Shown here in pieces: positions 1 to 7,469 of a stretch of DNA of 10,453 nucleotides (position 1 is the first letter of the stretch; every line of letters begins with the position of its first letter). The notes beneath the pieces are model-generated. The model did no database searches. It was not told the origin of the DNA and saw only the letters and a program-made list of their open reading frames with translations. The stretch is from assembly GCA_028293465.1 (NCBI GenBank), contig JAQGOT010000409.1:1-10453 (forward strand), read 5' to 3'. This DNA is from Pedosphaera sp. (GTDB taxonomy: Bacteria > Verrucomicrobiota > Verrucomicrobiia > Limisphaerales > Pedosphaeraceae). Both the position numbers and the translations under genes were made by a program.

Positions 1-319
1 TCTTGAAAGGAATGTCATCGGCGCTGTGGCTGTCGCCCTTGCCGGTGGTGGCGGTCATTTCGACGATCTGCAGCCGGGCGTCGAAGGTTTCCCACTCATT
101 GAAAATGGGCAGGAAGAAATAAGTGGCGCCGGGCTGATACACTTTGTTCTCGACGCCGCTCTTGCCGAAAAGGGCCCACTTGACGGTGTGGACTCCGACC
201 TCGGTGGTGCCGGTGGAAACGACGGATTTGAGCGAGAGAATCACCAGGAAGAGGGCGACCAGTGCCCACTTGATCCAGTTGAACAGGATTCTCGGGTTCA
301 GGTTGTTAAGCTTAGGCAT
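1..319 (-). CDS. SPFH/band-7 membrane protein, N-terminal part (cut by window edge)
   Basis: The reading frame opens at an ATG (319-317) and stays open for 106 codons to the left edge, so only the N-terminus is seen. It begins MPKLNNLNPRILFNW, has one membrane segment at about residues 17-34, then a beta-rich stretch (TEVGVHTVKWALFGKSG; YQPGATYFFLPIFNEWETFD) typical of the start of an SPFH domain, where the protein passes just outside the membrane. The next gene upstream (stop at 342-340) is also an SPFH protein with the same MPK start, so the two look like diverged paralogues made from one transcript with a 20-base gap. By analogy with HflK/HflC and prohibitins, such pairs form hetero-oligomeric membrane assemblies that organise proteases or membrane domains. 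That role is inferred. The C-terminal coiled coil cannot be checked here. Confidence 0.85.
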   Translation of the reverse strand, partial: MPKLNNLNPRILFNWIKWALVALFLVILSLKSVVSTGTTEVGVHTVKWALFGKSGVENKVYQPGATYFFLPIFNEWETFDARLQIVEMTATTGKGDSHSADDIPFK

Positions 320-339
320 AATTCCAAGGGGTCAAAGGT

Positions 340-1500
340 TTACTGAACGCCGTGCTGGTTGGTGGTGCCGATCGAGAACAGCCGCATGAGGCTTTGGACG
401 TCCAAGGGATTGAATGCGTTTACCCCGCCGGCCGGAACCAGGATGGTGTCCAGGTTGGTCAGGTTGGCAGCCATTTTCATCCCCACCAGCATGTCCGAGC
501 CGGCGCCGCGGTACGCCTCGTTCAGCATCTCCGCCTTGGTGGCCTCGGCCATTTTTCTAATCTTGTCGCCCTCCGCTTTTTTCGTCCGTTCGTAGAGTTC
601 CTTTTCCGAAGCGCGTTGGATTTGATACGCCCTGCCTTTCTGAAGCGCCACTCCCTTGGCGGCCGTGCCCTCGTTGACGACTTTGGCCAGTTCAGCCTCC
701 GCAGCGGCCTGGGCGGTGAGGGAGACATTGAGCAGCTTGGTTTGCTTCTGCATGTTGTTTTCTTCCACGCGTGAGGCGACATCCGGGTGCAGGTGCGGGT
801 AGCGGGCCAGGACATGTTTCACCGTCAGACCCATCGGTCGCAGTTTTTCGTTCATCAGGTCGCGGGCCTCATCGAGTTTGGCGACGCGGATTTTGGCATC
901 GAAAAAGTCCTCGGGTTGAAGGGTGCCGAGGCGGACTTTTATGGCGTTCTCGGCGACGGGCAGGATGCCGTTGTCCTCGTAAAGTTTGCCGGCACCAACC
1001 ATGTTCACCAGTTTCACGGGGTCTTCGATGCAATAGAGGATGGAGGTGTCCATTTTGACGTAGAAACCGTCGGACGTTTGAATGTAGGCGGCTTTGACGA
1101 TCCGGGTGAACTTCTCATCCGTGGCTGAGATTGTCTCCGTCACCTTTTGTGTGGAATCGGCGTCGTCGCGCATGGTCAGGACCTGGATTGTTTTCGGGAA
1201 CCGGAGGATTTTCTCCATCGTGGGAAACTGATGATGGAGGCCGGTTTCGTAGATCTTGGTTTGTGTGCCCATCGGGCCGAAGAGTCCGAACGGCGAGTAG
1301 AGGACCTGTTTGATCCCGAATTCTCCCGGTCCGACATACGTGGTGCAGGTCACGTAGAACATCCACAGCAACACCACGCAGCTCATCACAAACAGGCTGA
1401 TGCGGTTGTTCCACAGCAAGCCGGAGAGTCCGTCAAAGCCGCCTCCGCCAGCGGGTGGCTTGCTCTTCTGGCTGTCCCAAGGTTCGTCGATTTTTGGCAT
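340..1500 (-). CDS. SPFH/band-7 domain membrane protein (HflK/HflC or prohibitin-like)
   Basis: 386 residues. A short Gly/Pro-rich cytoplasmic-looking leader is followed by one membrane helix at about 34-52 (ISLFVMSCVVLLWMFYVTC). An SPFH domain starts near residue 57 (GPGEFGIKQV) and includes the segment around 95-190 with KTIQVLTMRDD and a central VKMDTSILYCIEDPVKLVN. A charged, Ala-rich helical region at about 245-330 (TAQAAAEAELAKV; ERTKKAEGDKIRKMAEATK) is the coiled coil expected for oligomerisation. The C-terminus is a hydrophobic tail. Length and order fit bacterial SPFH proteins. It lies 9 bases downstream of the two-TM protein gene and 20 bases upstream of a second SPFH gene, so all three are probably one operon. 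The start beginning MPKIDEPW matches the MPK start of the paralogue. Whether it partners an FtsH-type protease cannot be told from this window. Confidence 0.92.
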   Translation of the reverse strand: MPKIDEPWDSQKSKPPAGGGGFDGLSGLLWNNRISLFVMSCVVLLWMFYVTCTTYVGPGEFGIKQVLYSPFGLFGPMGTQTKIYETGLHHQFPTMEKILRFPKTIQVLTMRDDADSTQKVTETISATDEKFTRIVKAAYIQTSDGFYVKMDTSILYCIEDPVKLVNMVGAGKLYEDNGILPVAENAIKVRLGTLQPEDFFDAKIRVAKLDEARDLMNEKLRPMGLTVKHVLARYPHLHPDVASRVEENNMQKQTKLLNVSLTAQAAAEAELAKVVNEGTAAKGVALQKGRAYQIQRASEKELYERTKKAEGDKIRKMAEATKAEMLNEAYRGAGSDMLVGMKMAANLTNLDTILVPAGGVNAFNPLDVQSLMRLFSIGTTNQHGVQ

Positions 1501-1509
1501 AGGTTTCGT

Positions 1510-2496
1510 TTATTTTTGGCCGGCTTGAAGGTGGTTGAGGACGTAATTTCCGCGGTCGTTCAAGATGAATGTTTTGTGCGCCAGGAGGAACAGGGCGTTA
1601 AACCGCTGCTGGCGCGCCTCCGGCGAGTAGGTGCCGTTGACATGGAGCTCCAGAAAGCTGTTGAATCGCTTTCGGCCCAGCTTCTCGAGGGCGATTGGGG
1701 TGGCCGGGTCGGCCTGTCGCACCGCCTGGTAATCGTGCCAAAATTCGCCGGGCGAAGCGTAGCTGGCCAGCAGCGACTGCAGCTCCGCCGTGAGCAATTC
1801 CCCGCCGGTGTAGGTGCGGAAAATCTCGTAGCGCTTGGCGACGTCGTGCTGCGTGTCCAGCTCGCGGATTCGGTTGAGCAGGTTTTTTCGCGCCCGTTTC
1901 AAGGCCGAGGTCTCGCGGAAATTGACCACGTAAAAAAGTCCATACCCGACCAACGCATCCACGGCCACCGCCGGCAGCAGCATGGTTGGCCGCAGCACGC
2001 GGCCTTCGGTGAAAAGCATTTCAAGGGTCAGGCAGATGCCGACGGCCCACATGCAATATTTGGGCCAGGAACGCTGCTCGATCCGCTCCAGCACCTTCGC
2101 GCGGATGGCAGAGTAGTGATTGTAGATCGGCAGGACCTCTTTTTGGATGACGGTCCGCAGGTGCTCGTAGTAAGCAGGCTCGGTCCAGAGCATGGCCATC
2201 TCATCCTGCTTCACCAGCGTGGCGAAGTGAGCATCGATGAAGGCCGGCCGGTCCGTGATCAGGCTGGACTCGAGCTTGCCAAACAAATCCATGCACACGT
2301 CCAGCAGGGTGCGCTGGGGAAGGCCCACGGTGGCCGGGTTGGCGGCCATGTCCAGCTCCGTCGGCCAATCGGCTGTCGCAACCGGTGTTGGAGGCGTTGC
2401 CGTCTCCGCAACGCCAGAGGCAGGCCGGGTCAGGGATTGCTTTGCTGAAGCATTCGGTTGCACAAATTTGTTTGGTCGATCACTCCCGGGCATCAT
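1510..2496 (-). CDS. Uncharacterised two-TM membrane protein, first gene of the SPFH operon
   Basis: 328 residues; I do not recognise a family. Residues 1-55 are polar and rich in Ala, Pro and Thr (probably disordered). A helical region follows (about 60-145). Two adjacent hydrophobic segments lie at about 147-163 (YCMWAVGICLTLEMLF) and 171-192 (TMLLPAVAVDALVGYGLFYVV) with a short turn containing Gly and Arg. After residue 193 comes a basic, helical domain (SALKRARKNLLNRIRELD) that looks soluble. Two consecutive ATG codons sit at the start and no clear Shine-Dalgarno precedes them. Its stop is 9 bases before the SPFH gene, so it is probably co-transcribed and may be a structural or regulatory partner of the SPFH pair (inference). 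The promoter, if present, should be in the 110-base gap 2497-2606; I could not assign convincing -35/-10 boxes there. Confidence 0.85.
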   Translation of the reverse strand: MMPGSDRPNKFVQPNASAKQSLTRPASGVAETATPPTPVATADWPTELDMAANPATVGLPQRTLLDVCMDLFGKLESSLITDRPAFIDAHFATLVKQDEMAMLWTEPAYYEHLRTVIQKEVLPIYNHYSAIRAKVLERIEQRSWPKYCMWAVGICLTLEMLFTEGRVLRPTMLLPAVAVDALVGYGLFYVVNFRETSALKRARKNLLNRIRELDTQHDVAKRYEIFRTYTGGELLTAELQSLLASYASPGEFWHDYQAVRQADPATPIALEKLGRKRFNSFLELHVNGTYSPEARQQRFNALFLLAHKTFILNDRGNYVLNHLQAGQK

Positions 2497-2606
2497 AGCG
2501 CGGCGCAGGCAGGATGCGAGCGTAATCGGGGTGCGAGTCGGGGCGGAGTCGCCGTAAACGCAATCGGGACGGGTTTTGGTGGCTTTGAGGGGTTACGGCG
2601 AATTTG

Positions 2607-4289
2607 TCAGGGCAGGCTGAGGCGGTAGAATTGGCGGGGGAGGGTGGCATTGGTTTCCCGGAAGACGGCGGCACCGTTGGTGAGCGTGAGGGTGCCCAGA
2701 GAAGACCAGTTGCTGAGATCGAGCGAGGATTGGAGGGTGACGTTGGAATTGAACGGGCCCGAGAGCCGGAGTTGGAGCTGGTGGTTGGGTTGCGGGGTGG
2801 CGGCTGTGAACCGGGTGGCGGAGGATTCCAGGGCGAGGAGTTGGAGGTCGAAGGCGAGGTCGGGACTGTTGACCGCCGCCTGGTGGACTTCCACGGCAAG
2901 GGTGTTGGTGCCATTGATGAGCGAAGCTGGATCAACCGGGAAGGTGAACCAGGTGTCTTCCAAATTGGTTTGGGTGGCGGTGGCGGGCGTGTTGTAAGCC
3001 GCGCCGGGATTTAAGAAAGCTTGGGCGATCGGGGTGCCGTTCAAGTAAACGGCGGCACCATCATCGCAGACAATTTTCAAAGCAAGGTTCGTGATGGACT
3101 CGGCATTGGCCAGGGTAAAGGTGGTGCGGAAATAGGTGGTGATATATTTTTTGTTCGGATCCGGTCCGTAACTGAGGGCGGTGTCCTCATTGCCCATGGC
3201 GTAGCCGAACCGCGCGGGGCCGGTGTTCCAGACGGCGTCGTTGAAGCCGGGATTGCGCCAACTCGTGTTGAGGTTGGTGCCGGTATCGAGGTATTTCCAG
3301 GAGGAGCCGGCGGGAACGAGGAACCGGGGCCATTTCAATGTGCTGGTGCGTTGAAAATAGTAGAGGGGCTGGGTGGTGGCGCTGTCGCTCAAGGTGTAGT
3401 AACCGCTGCCGATGGCGTCGAAGCCGATGGCCTCGCCGTTTGGTTCGGTGGGTGTGCCGATCACCGGGATGGTGACGGGAGCGGAGTCGAACGCGTTGGC
3501 GATGGTCTGGCCGGGGAGGCGAGGCCACAAGCGGGCGAAGTCTTCCTGGCGCAGGACGATTTCCAATCCGGAGGGGGAAATATCGCCGCCCGAGGGGACA
3601 TCGAAACTGACGGTTCGCACGAAGGTGAGGGTGAGTGAATTGGTGGCGTCCAGACCGGCCTTGGTGGCGGTGTAGATGCGGCTGGTGGTGGCGTGCTTGG
3701 TGGCGACAAAAAGGTCGCCCGTCCAGGGATCGATGAGGAGGGCTTCGGCGTTATGCGGGCCGTCAGGATAGGTGAGCGTGATGGCGCGAACGCCCTTCAA
3801 AGCCGCGTTCACCGGGCTGAGGTGCTGACGGGAATAAACGGCGGGCTCGGGAATCTGGTAAATTTTGATGTTCGCGCGAACGTCGGTGTTGTCGCCAATG
3901 TCGCCGACGTAGAGATAGCTCACGTTCGTGACGGGGCCGGGGCCGATGGCGATGTCCTCGTAATCCACATTGGCGGCGCCGGGGAGGGCGTAGGTGCCGA
4001 GATAGCGGCCTTGGGTGTCGAGCGCGAAAATGCGGGCGGAATCACCGGAGTCGTTGTGGGTCCAGAGCACGGAGTCGTTGTTGCGGCTGGCGACGACACC
4101 GGACGCCTCGCTGAGGCCCGGAACGCTGACCGTTCCCTGACTGGAGCCGGTGGTGAACGCGGGGGTGGCGGCAGGCACAGGGAGGCTGAGCACAAAGATG
4201 GCCAGGAGCAGGGCGAGGCTGAGACATTTGTGCGGATGGGGGAAGCCCAGCGGGTGGATTCGCTTCGACGTTTGATAATGCTCAATCAT
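2607..4289 (-). CDS. Secreted three-part protein: beta-propeller, Gal-binding-like domain, FYR-type C-terminal module
   Basis: 560 residues from the chosen ATG. A basic N-terminus and hydrophobic core at about 21-41 (CLSLALLLAIFVLSLPVPA) form a signal peptide, so export is likely. Residues about 50-315 resemble a bacterial propeller family related to esterase-like/phytase-like propellers, with motifs DYEDIAIGPGP, YLYVGDIGDN, AEALLIDPWTGDLFVATK and GGDISPSG. Residues about 328-488 look like a beta-sandwich of the galactose-binding type (DDAVW-like FNDAVWNTGPARFGYA; CDDGAAVYLNG; NTLAVEVHQ). The last 60 residues (about 500-560) form a module ending FYRLSLP that recurs at the end of the 6031-7287 product. 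An in-frame ATG at 4307 would add six residues and the frame stays open to 4487; I preferred 4289 because it gives a normal signal peptide, but neither start has a good Shine-Dalgarno. Substrate unknown. The gene is divergent from the catalase gene. Confidence 0.85.
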   Translation of the reverse strand: MIEHYQTSKRIHPLGFPHPHKCLSLALLLAIFVLSLPVPAATPAFTTGSSQGTVSVPGLSEASGVVASRNNDSVLWTHNDSGDSARIFALDTQGRYLGTYALPGAANVDYEDIAIGPGPVTNVSYLYVGDIGDNTDVRANIKIYQIPEPAVYSRQHLSPVNAALKGVRAITLTYPDGPHNAEALLIDPWTGDLFVATKHATTSRIYTATKAGLDATNSLTLTFVRTVSFDVPSGGDISPSGLEIVLRQEDFARLWPRLPGQTIANAFDSAPVTIPVIGTPTEPNGEAIGFDAIGSGYYTLSDSATTQPLYYFQRTSTLKWPRFLVPAGSSWKYLDTGTNLNTSWRNPGFNDAVWNTGPARFGYAMGNEDTALSYGPDPNKKYITTYFRTTFTLANAESITNLALKIVCDDGAAVYLNGTPIAQAFLNPGAAYNTPATATQTNLEDTWFTFPVDPASLINGTNTLAVEVHQAAVNSPDLAFDLQLLALESSATRFTAATPQPNHQLQLRLSGPFNSNVTLQSSLDLSNWSSLGTLTLTNGAAVFRETNATLPRQFYRLSLP

Positions 4290-4381
4290 GCCTGACGTTG
4301 GTCGCATGATAGAGCAGACCGCCTCACTTGGACAGAGGTAACGGTGACAATGCGATCTGCGTTTTGGCGGGGCCGGTTGCA

Positions 4382-4395
4382 GGTAGGTTACTACC
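4382..4395. promoter_or_regulatory. Short palindrome in the divergent intergenic region (possible operator)
   Basis: The sequence GGTAGgttaCTACC, a perfect 5-bp inverted repeat with a 4-base centre, lies in the 258-base gap between the divergent secreted-protein gene and the catalase gene. Its position would suit a regulator binding site acting on either promoter. A 5-bp arm can occur by chance and no regulator is encoded nearby, so this is only a candidate. Confidence 0.2.
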
Positions 4396-4536
4396 CGATG
4401 GCAGAACGCTGGCGGCGCCTCTAGGCTAGGGGCGGCAAAAATCAAACTGGTCACGCGACAGGAGGCAGAGCAAACCGGCGGACTCACCGTTGAGCCGGCG
4501 ACCGGGGCGTGACGTTCGGTTCAATTCAGTTAATTC

Positions 4537-4543
4537 AAGGAGA
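4537..4543 (+). promoter_or_regulatory. Ribosome-binding site of the manganese catalase gene
   Basis: AAGGAGA ends four bases before the ATG at 4548. It is the clearest Shine-Dalgarno in the window and decides the start: an in-frame GTG at 4509 would add 13 residues but has no such site and would place this motif inside the coding region. A strong site fits a protein made in quantity. Confidence 0.85.
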
Positions 4544-4547
4544 CACC

Positions 4548-5357
4548 ATGTATCATCATGTCAAGAAACTCATGTACACCGTCCACGTTGATCAACCCGA
4601 TCCCCGGTTTGGCAACATGTTGCTGGAGCAATTCGGGGGCGCCAACGGCGAACTGGCGGCCGCCATGCAATACTCCATACAGGGCCTCAATTGCGAGGAT
4701 CCCGCGCGCAAGGATATGCTCATGGACATCGGGACCGAGGAGTTGAGCCATCTGGAGGTGATCGGGACGCTGGCGCGGATGCATCTCAAGCCGATGAAAG
4801 AAAAGCGCTCGGCCGCCGAGGCTGATCCGCTGATTGCCATCGCGGGCGGCGGCGGGGTCGGGTTGTTCAACTCGATGGGCAATCCGTGGACGGCGGATTA
4901 TTTGAAGATCACCGGCGAGTTGGATGTGGATTTGCGCAGCAACATCGCGGCGGAGGCGCGCGCCAAGATTGTTTATGAGCGGTTGATCAATTTTTGCGAT
5001 GATGCCGGCTCCAAGGACGCGCTGCAGTTTCTCATGACGCGCGAAATCACGCATATGAAAGCGTTCATGACCGCGCTGGACAGCCTGGGCAGAGACCCGT
5101 TGCAGGTGGGCGAAATTCCGCCGACGCCGGGCATCGTGAATCAATACTTCAACGATTCCACCGGTACCGGGGATGACGGTGACGTGGATACGCGCGGCCC
5201 GTGGAATGAAGGCGAGGGAATTGAATACGTACAGGCTCCGGCCGAAGCCATCGCGGCGGCGACCCAGGAGGAAGTGGGCCGGGAAATCCATCGCGCCGCC
5301 GGCAGAGGTTCCGGTTCCAGCACACCGACCCAGGCTCGTTCAAAGCGGATCCGGTGA
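4548..5357 (+). CDS. Manganese catalase (non-heme, dimanganese; KatN-like)
   Basis: 269 residues. It disproportionates hydrogen peroxide to water and oxygen at a dimanganese centre held in a ferritin-like four-helix bundle. The start MYHHVKKLMYTVHVDQPDPR is characteristic of the family. The expected metal ligands can all be placed: Glu35 (GGANGELAAAMQY), Glu65 and His68 (TEELSHLEV), Glu136 (NIAAEARAK) and His169, with the second-shell Glu166 (MTREITHMKAF). The 30-residue distance between Glu136 and Glu166 matches that of the well-studied family members. The C-terminal 40 residues are Ala/Gly-rich, polar and end in a basic tail, as in many homologues. The protein has no signal peptide, so it is cytoplasmic. 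It is followed after 110 bases by a cytochrome c gene on the same strand, with a strong hairpin between. The gene appears intact. Confidence 0.96.
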   Translation: MYHHVKKLMYTVHVDQPDPRFGNMLLEQFGGANGELAAAMQYSIQGLNCEDPARKDMLMDIGTEELSHLEVIGTLARMHLKPMKEKRSAAEADPLIAIAGGGGVGLFNSMGNPWTADYLKITGELDVDLRSNIAAEARAKIVYERLINFCDDAGSKDALQFLMTREITHMKAFMTALDSLGRDPLQVGEIPPTPGIVNQYFNDSTGTGDDGDVDTRGPWNEGEGIEYVQAPAEAIAAATQEEVGREIHRAAGRGSGSSTPTQARSKRIR

Positions 5358-5401
5358 TCTGATGATGGCGGGTGGGAAGGAGTTGTTCGATTGTGATCAT
5401 C

Positions 5402-5428
5402 GTCCCGGCGGTGCTCAACCGCCGGGAC
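5402..5428. other. Perfect 11-bp hairpin between catalase and cytochrome genes
   Basis: GTCCCGGCGGT (5402-5412) and ACCGCCGGGAC (5418-5428) are exact reverse complements separated by the 5-base loop GCTCA. It begins 45 bases after the catalase stop and ends 39 bases before the cytochrome start. No T-run follows on either strand, so it is not a standard intrinsic terminator. It could be a Rho-independent-like stop without U tract, a 3'-end stabiliser that lets catalase mRNA outlast cytochrome mRNA, or a palindromic operator. Confidence 0.7.
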
Positions 5429-5467
5429 TGAGCGTGGATTTCGCTGTACGCAGCCGCGCGGCAGGAC

Positions 5468-6055
5468 ATGAAAAAGGTCATTCTCACCGTAGTTATCGTC
5501 CTGATGATTGAGGTGGTGGTGTGCGTGGCATTTCTCTACTCAGGCGCTTACAACATCAGCACCGCCAATCATGACAAAGGGTTGATCAACCGGGCGCTGG
5601 ATGCCGGCACGACCCGCTCCATCGTGCGGCACGCGAAGGGGATTCAAGCGCCGCCGTTGACCGATCCGGGCATGGTGCAGGAAGGGTTCAGACATTACCG
5701 CGAGATGTGCATCTCCTGCCACGGCGCGCCGGGCGTGCCACCGGGCGAAATCGGGAAAGGGCTGTGGCCGGACGCTCCGGATCTGGGCATGGCAGCGTCG
5801 GATTGGACGCCGGCGCAACTGTTCTGGATCGCCAAGAACGGAATCAAGTTCACGGCGATGCCGGGTTGGGGGCCGACGCATAGCGACCAAAAGATCTGGG
5901 CCATGGTGGCGTTTCTGGAGAAGCTGCCACATCTGACGCCGGCGGATTACCACGAGTTGGAGCGGAAGTTCACCGACGGAGGGGACGAGATGGGACCGCC
6001 TGCAAAGCCCCAGTCCGCCGAGGCCAGTCGTCAAGGCAACAGCACGGCGCGATAA
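5468..6055 (+). CDS. Membrane-anchored monoheme c-type cytochrome
   Basis: 195 residues. An N-terminal hydrophobic helix (about residues 4-24, VILTVVIVLMIEVVVCVAFLY) acts as an uncleaved anchor or signal, placing the rest in the periplasm. The heme-binding motif CISCH is at 81-85 (Cys81, Cys84, His85 as proximal ligand). Met131 in TAMPGWGPTHSD is the likely sixth ligand, a spacing usual for class I cytochromes c. One heme only. The C-terminal 30 residues are polar and Pro/Gly-rich. The start ATG is preceded by a weak AGGA two bases upstream. It follows the catalase gene by 110 bases and may share its promoter, which would suggest a redox or oxidative-stress link (inference). Its electron donor and acceptor are not visible. 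The last 25 bases overlap the 3' end of the convergent propeller gene. Confidence 0.93.
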   Translation: MKKVILTVVIVLMIEVVVCVAFLYSGAYNISTANHDKGLINRALDAGTTRSIVRHAKGIQAPPLTDPGMVQEGFRHYREMCISCHGAPGVPPGEIGKGLWPDAPDLGMAASDWTPAQLFWIAKNGIKFTAMPGWGPTHSDQKIWAMVAFLEKLPHLTPADYHELERKFTDGGDEMGPPAKPQSAEASRQGNSTAR

Positions 6056-7287
6056 AAGCGTGAAGCATTTGTCGCGGTGGTGTCCGGCCAGATGGTGGGG
6101 TTGTTGGTTAAAGTGAACGTGTCGAGGGTTTGCCAGTTGGTGGACCGCACATCGGCCAGATGCTCGATGCGGTAGGAGCGTCCGAGCAAGCCCGACACCT
6201 TCAGTTGCGGGGGAAGGCCGGGGTTGATGCTCAGTGCGGCTACGGAATCTGAAAGGTAGGCGAAGGGGATTGTCGGCGAGGGGCTGAAGGCTGTGCCAAC
6301 GGCCATAAAGTTGCGAGCCCCAAAAGTGGCTGTCGCCAACGACGCGCCCGGCGGGAGTTGGAGGGTGCGTTGAAACCAATTCGTACCCTCGGTTGAGGCA
6401 AAGATTTTTGACCCTGATAACGCCACATACCAGCCGCCCGCATAGATTACCCGTCCAAAGGTGGCGGCGGTCGTGTTCGTCAACAAGGACCAGCTCAATC
6501 CGTCGCTCGAAACCAGATTGGTGCCTGGGCCAGTGGGGGCGATGAAAAGACCGTTGCAAAAATTGATGCGGCCGCCCACCCGGCTGTCGGTGGTTTTTGT
6601 CCACGTCTGAGCGTTGACGGAGGTGTAAAAATGAGATGCTCCGTCAACAGCCACAAAACGACCAGCGCCGTAGGCGACGTCATAAATCGGTTGATTGCCG
6701 GTCGGATTGGGGCCGCCGTCACTGCGAGGCACCCAGGTGGTCCCGTTGAAGGAAATGTAAATCCTTTGGTTGGTATAGGTGGTCGAGCCGACACCAGCGG
6801 GGTCTACCAACACACCATCACCCACCGCGACAAACACTCCGTTGCCAAAAGCCACACGGTTAAAATTGGCAATGGCCGTGGTATGGGGCGTCCAATTGAT
6901 CCCGTTGGTGGAATGGTAGATGTTGTTGCCGCCGAAAAAATCCCAGCCCACCGCGACGAAAAGGCCATTGCCAAAGGTGACATCATAGAGATCCAGGACG
7001 GCGTAGTTCCGGGTGGTGCGCATGGTCCAGTTCATGCCGTCGTCTGAGGTCTGGATCACTCCATTGTCATCGCCGCTATACTGCCCGACCGCCACATAGC
7101 GACCGTTCCCATAGGCCACGCCTCCTAATCCAAGGCCCTGAAAGCCAATCGGATTAGTGACAACTTGACTGCGCGTCCAGTTATCCAAGGCGTCCGCGCG
7201 GGCAGACAGATTTCCTGACACCAAGCAGAGGCTGACAAGCGCCACCACCCAGACGATTCCGGTTCGTAAGAAAGTGCGGGGTTCCAT
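6031..7287 (-). CDS. Secreted seven-repeat YCF48-like beta-propeller with FYR-type C-terminal module
   Basis: 418 residues. The signal peptide spans about 1-31 (hydrophobic core IVWVVALVSLCLVSG, probable cleavage after ARA). Seven repeats follow from about 52 to 345. Each opens with a strand like the VAYGNGRYVAVG, VTFGNGLFVAVG and VAFGNGVFVAVG of the first three and usually closes with a turn such as SDDGMNWT, STNGINWT, SFNGTTWV, SSDGLSWS or STEGTNWF. This is the pattern of YCF48/sialidase-like propellers; seven units fit a closed seven-bladed ring. The last 60 residues (GRSYRIEHLADVRSTNW to ASRFYRAVLLP) match in pattern the end of the 2607-4289 product. There is no catalytic signature, so a binding or scaffold role outside the cell is more likely than an enzymatic one. 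No Shine-Dalgarno is visible before the ATG. The stop lies inside the cytochrome gene (convergent, 25-base overlap). Confidence 0.88.
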   Translation of the reverse strand: MEPRTFLRTGIVWVVALVSLCLVSGNLSARADALDNWTRSQVVTNPIGFQGLGLGGVAYGNGRYVAVGQYSGDDNGVIQTSDDGMNWTMRTTRNYAVLDLYDVTFGNGLFVAVGWDFFGGNNIYHSTNGINWTPHTTAIANFNRVAFGNGVFVAVGDGVLVDPAGVGSTTYTNQRIYISFNGTTWVPRSDGGPNPTGNQPIYDVAYGAGRFVAVDGASHFYTSVNAQTWTKTTDSRVGGRINFCNGLFIAPTGPGTNLVSSDGLSWSLLTNTTAATFGRVIYAGGWYVALSGSKIFASTEGTNWFQRTLQLPPGASLATATFGARNFMAVGTAFSPSPTIPFAYLSDSVAALSINPGLPPQLKVSGLLGRSYRIEHLADVRSTNWQTLDTFTLTNNPTIWPDTTATNASRFYRAVLLP

Positions 7288-7405
7288 AGCGGTTTAATGT
7301 TGTAGTGCGGAACGGCATTTAGCAAGTTTTATTTACACCGTAGCCAGTTGAAGGTGCGGGGTTATTGGTCACCGCCAAGTTGGAGGGATTCTAAACGTGT
7401 CACCA

Positions 7406-7427
7406 GCGGGCACCGACACCGGCCCGC
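7406..7427. other. Hairpin downstream of the 7470-7868 gene
   Basis: GCGGGC (7406-7411) and GCCCGC (7422-7427) are exact reverse complements with a 10-base loop. It sits 43 bases past the stop of the minus-strand gene ending at 7470 and could help end its transcript. There is no T-run, and a 6-bp GC stem is not rare in GC-rich DNA. Confidence 0.3.
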
Positions 7428-7469
7428 CTGCAACCGCAGCGCAATGACCGGGTTTGCGACAGCGCGTGG

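Noticed and set aside
1147..2448. 433-codon open frame on plus
   Set aside because: It lies antisense to both the SPFH gene and the two-TM gene, has no ribosome site and a composition (His/Gln/Arg/Gly-rich) typical of antisense frames in GC-rich DNA.
3693..4295. 200-codon plus frame rich in Val, Ala, Gly and Glu
   Set aside because: Antisense to the secreted propeller gene, whose signal peptide and motifs are on minus; no ribosome site.
4530..5291. 253-codon frame antisense to the manganese catalase
   Set aside because: The catalase on the other strand has all metal ligands; this frame is its shadow.
5540..6604. 354-codon open frame on minus
   Set aside because: It crosses the antisense of the cytochrome gene and an alternate frame of the propeller gene. 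It is rich in His, Arg and Pro and shows no domain, whereas the overlapping genes show clear motifs.
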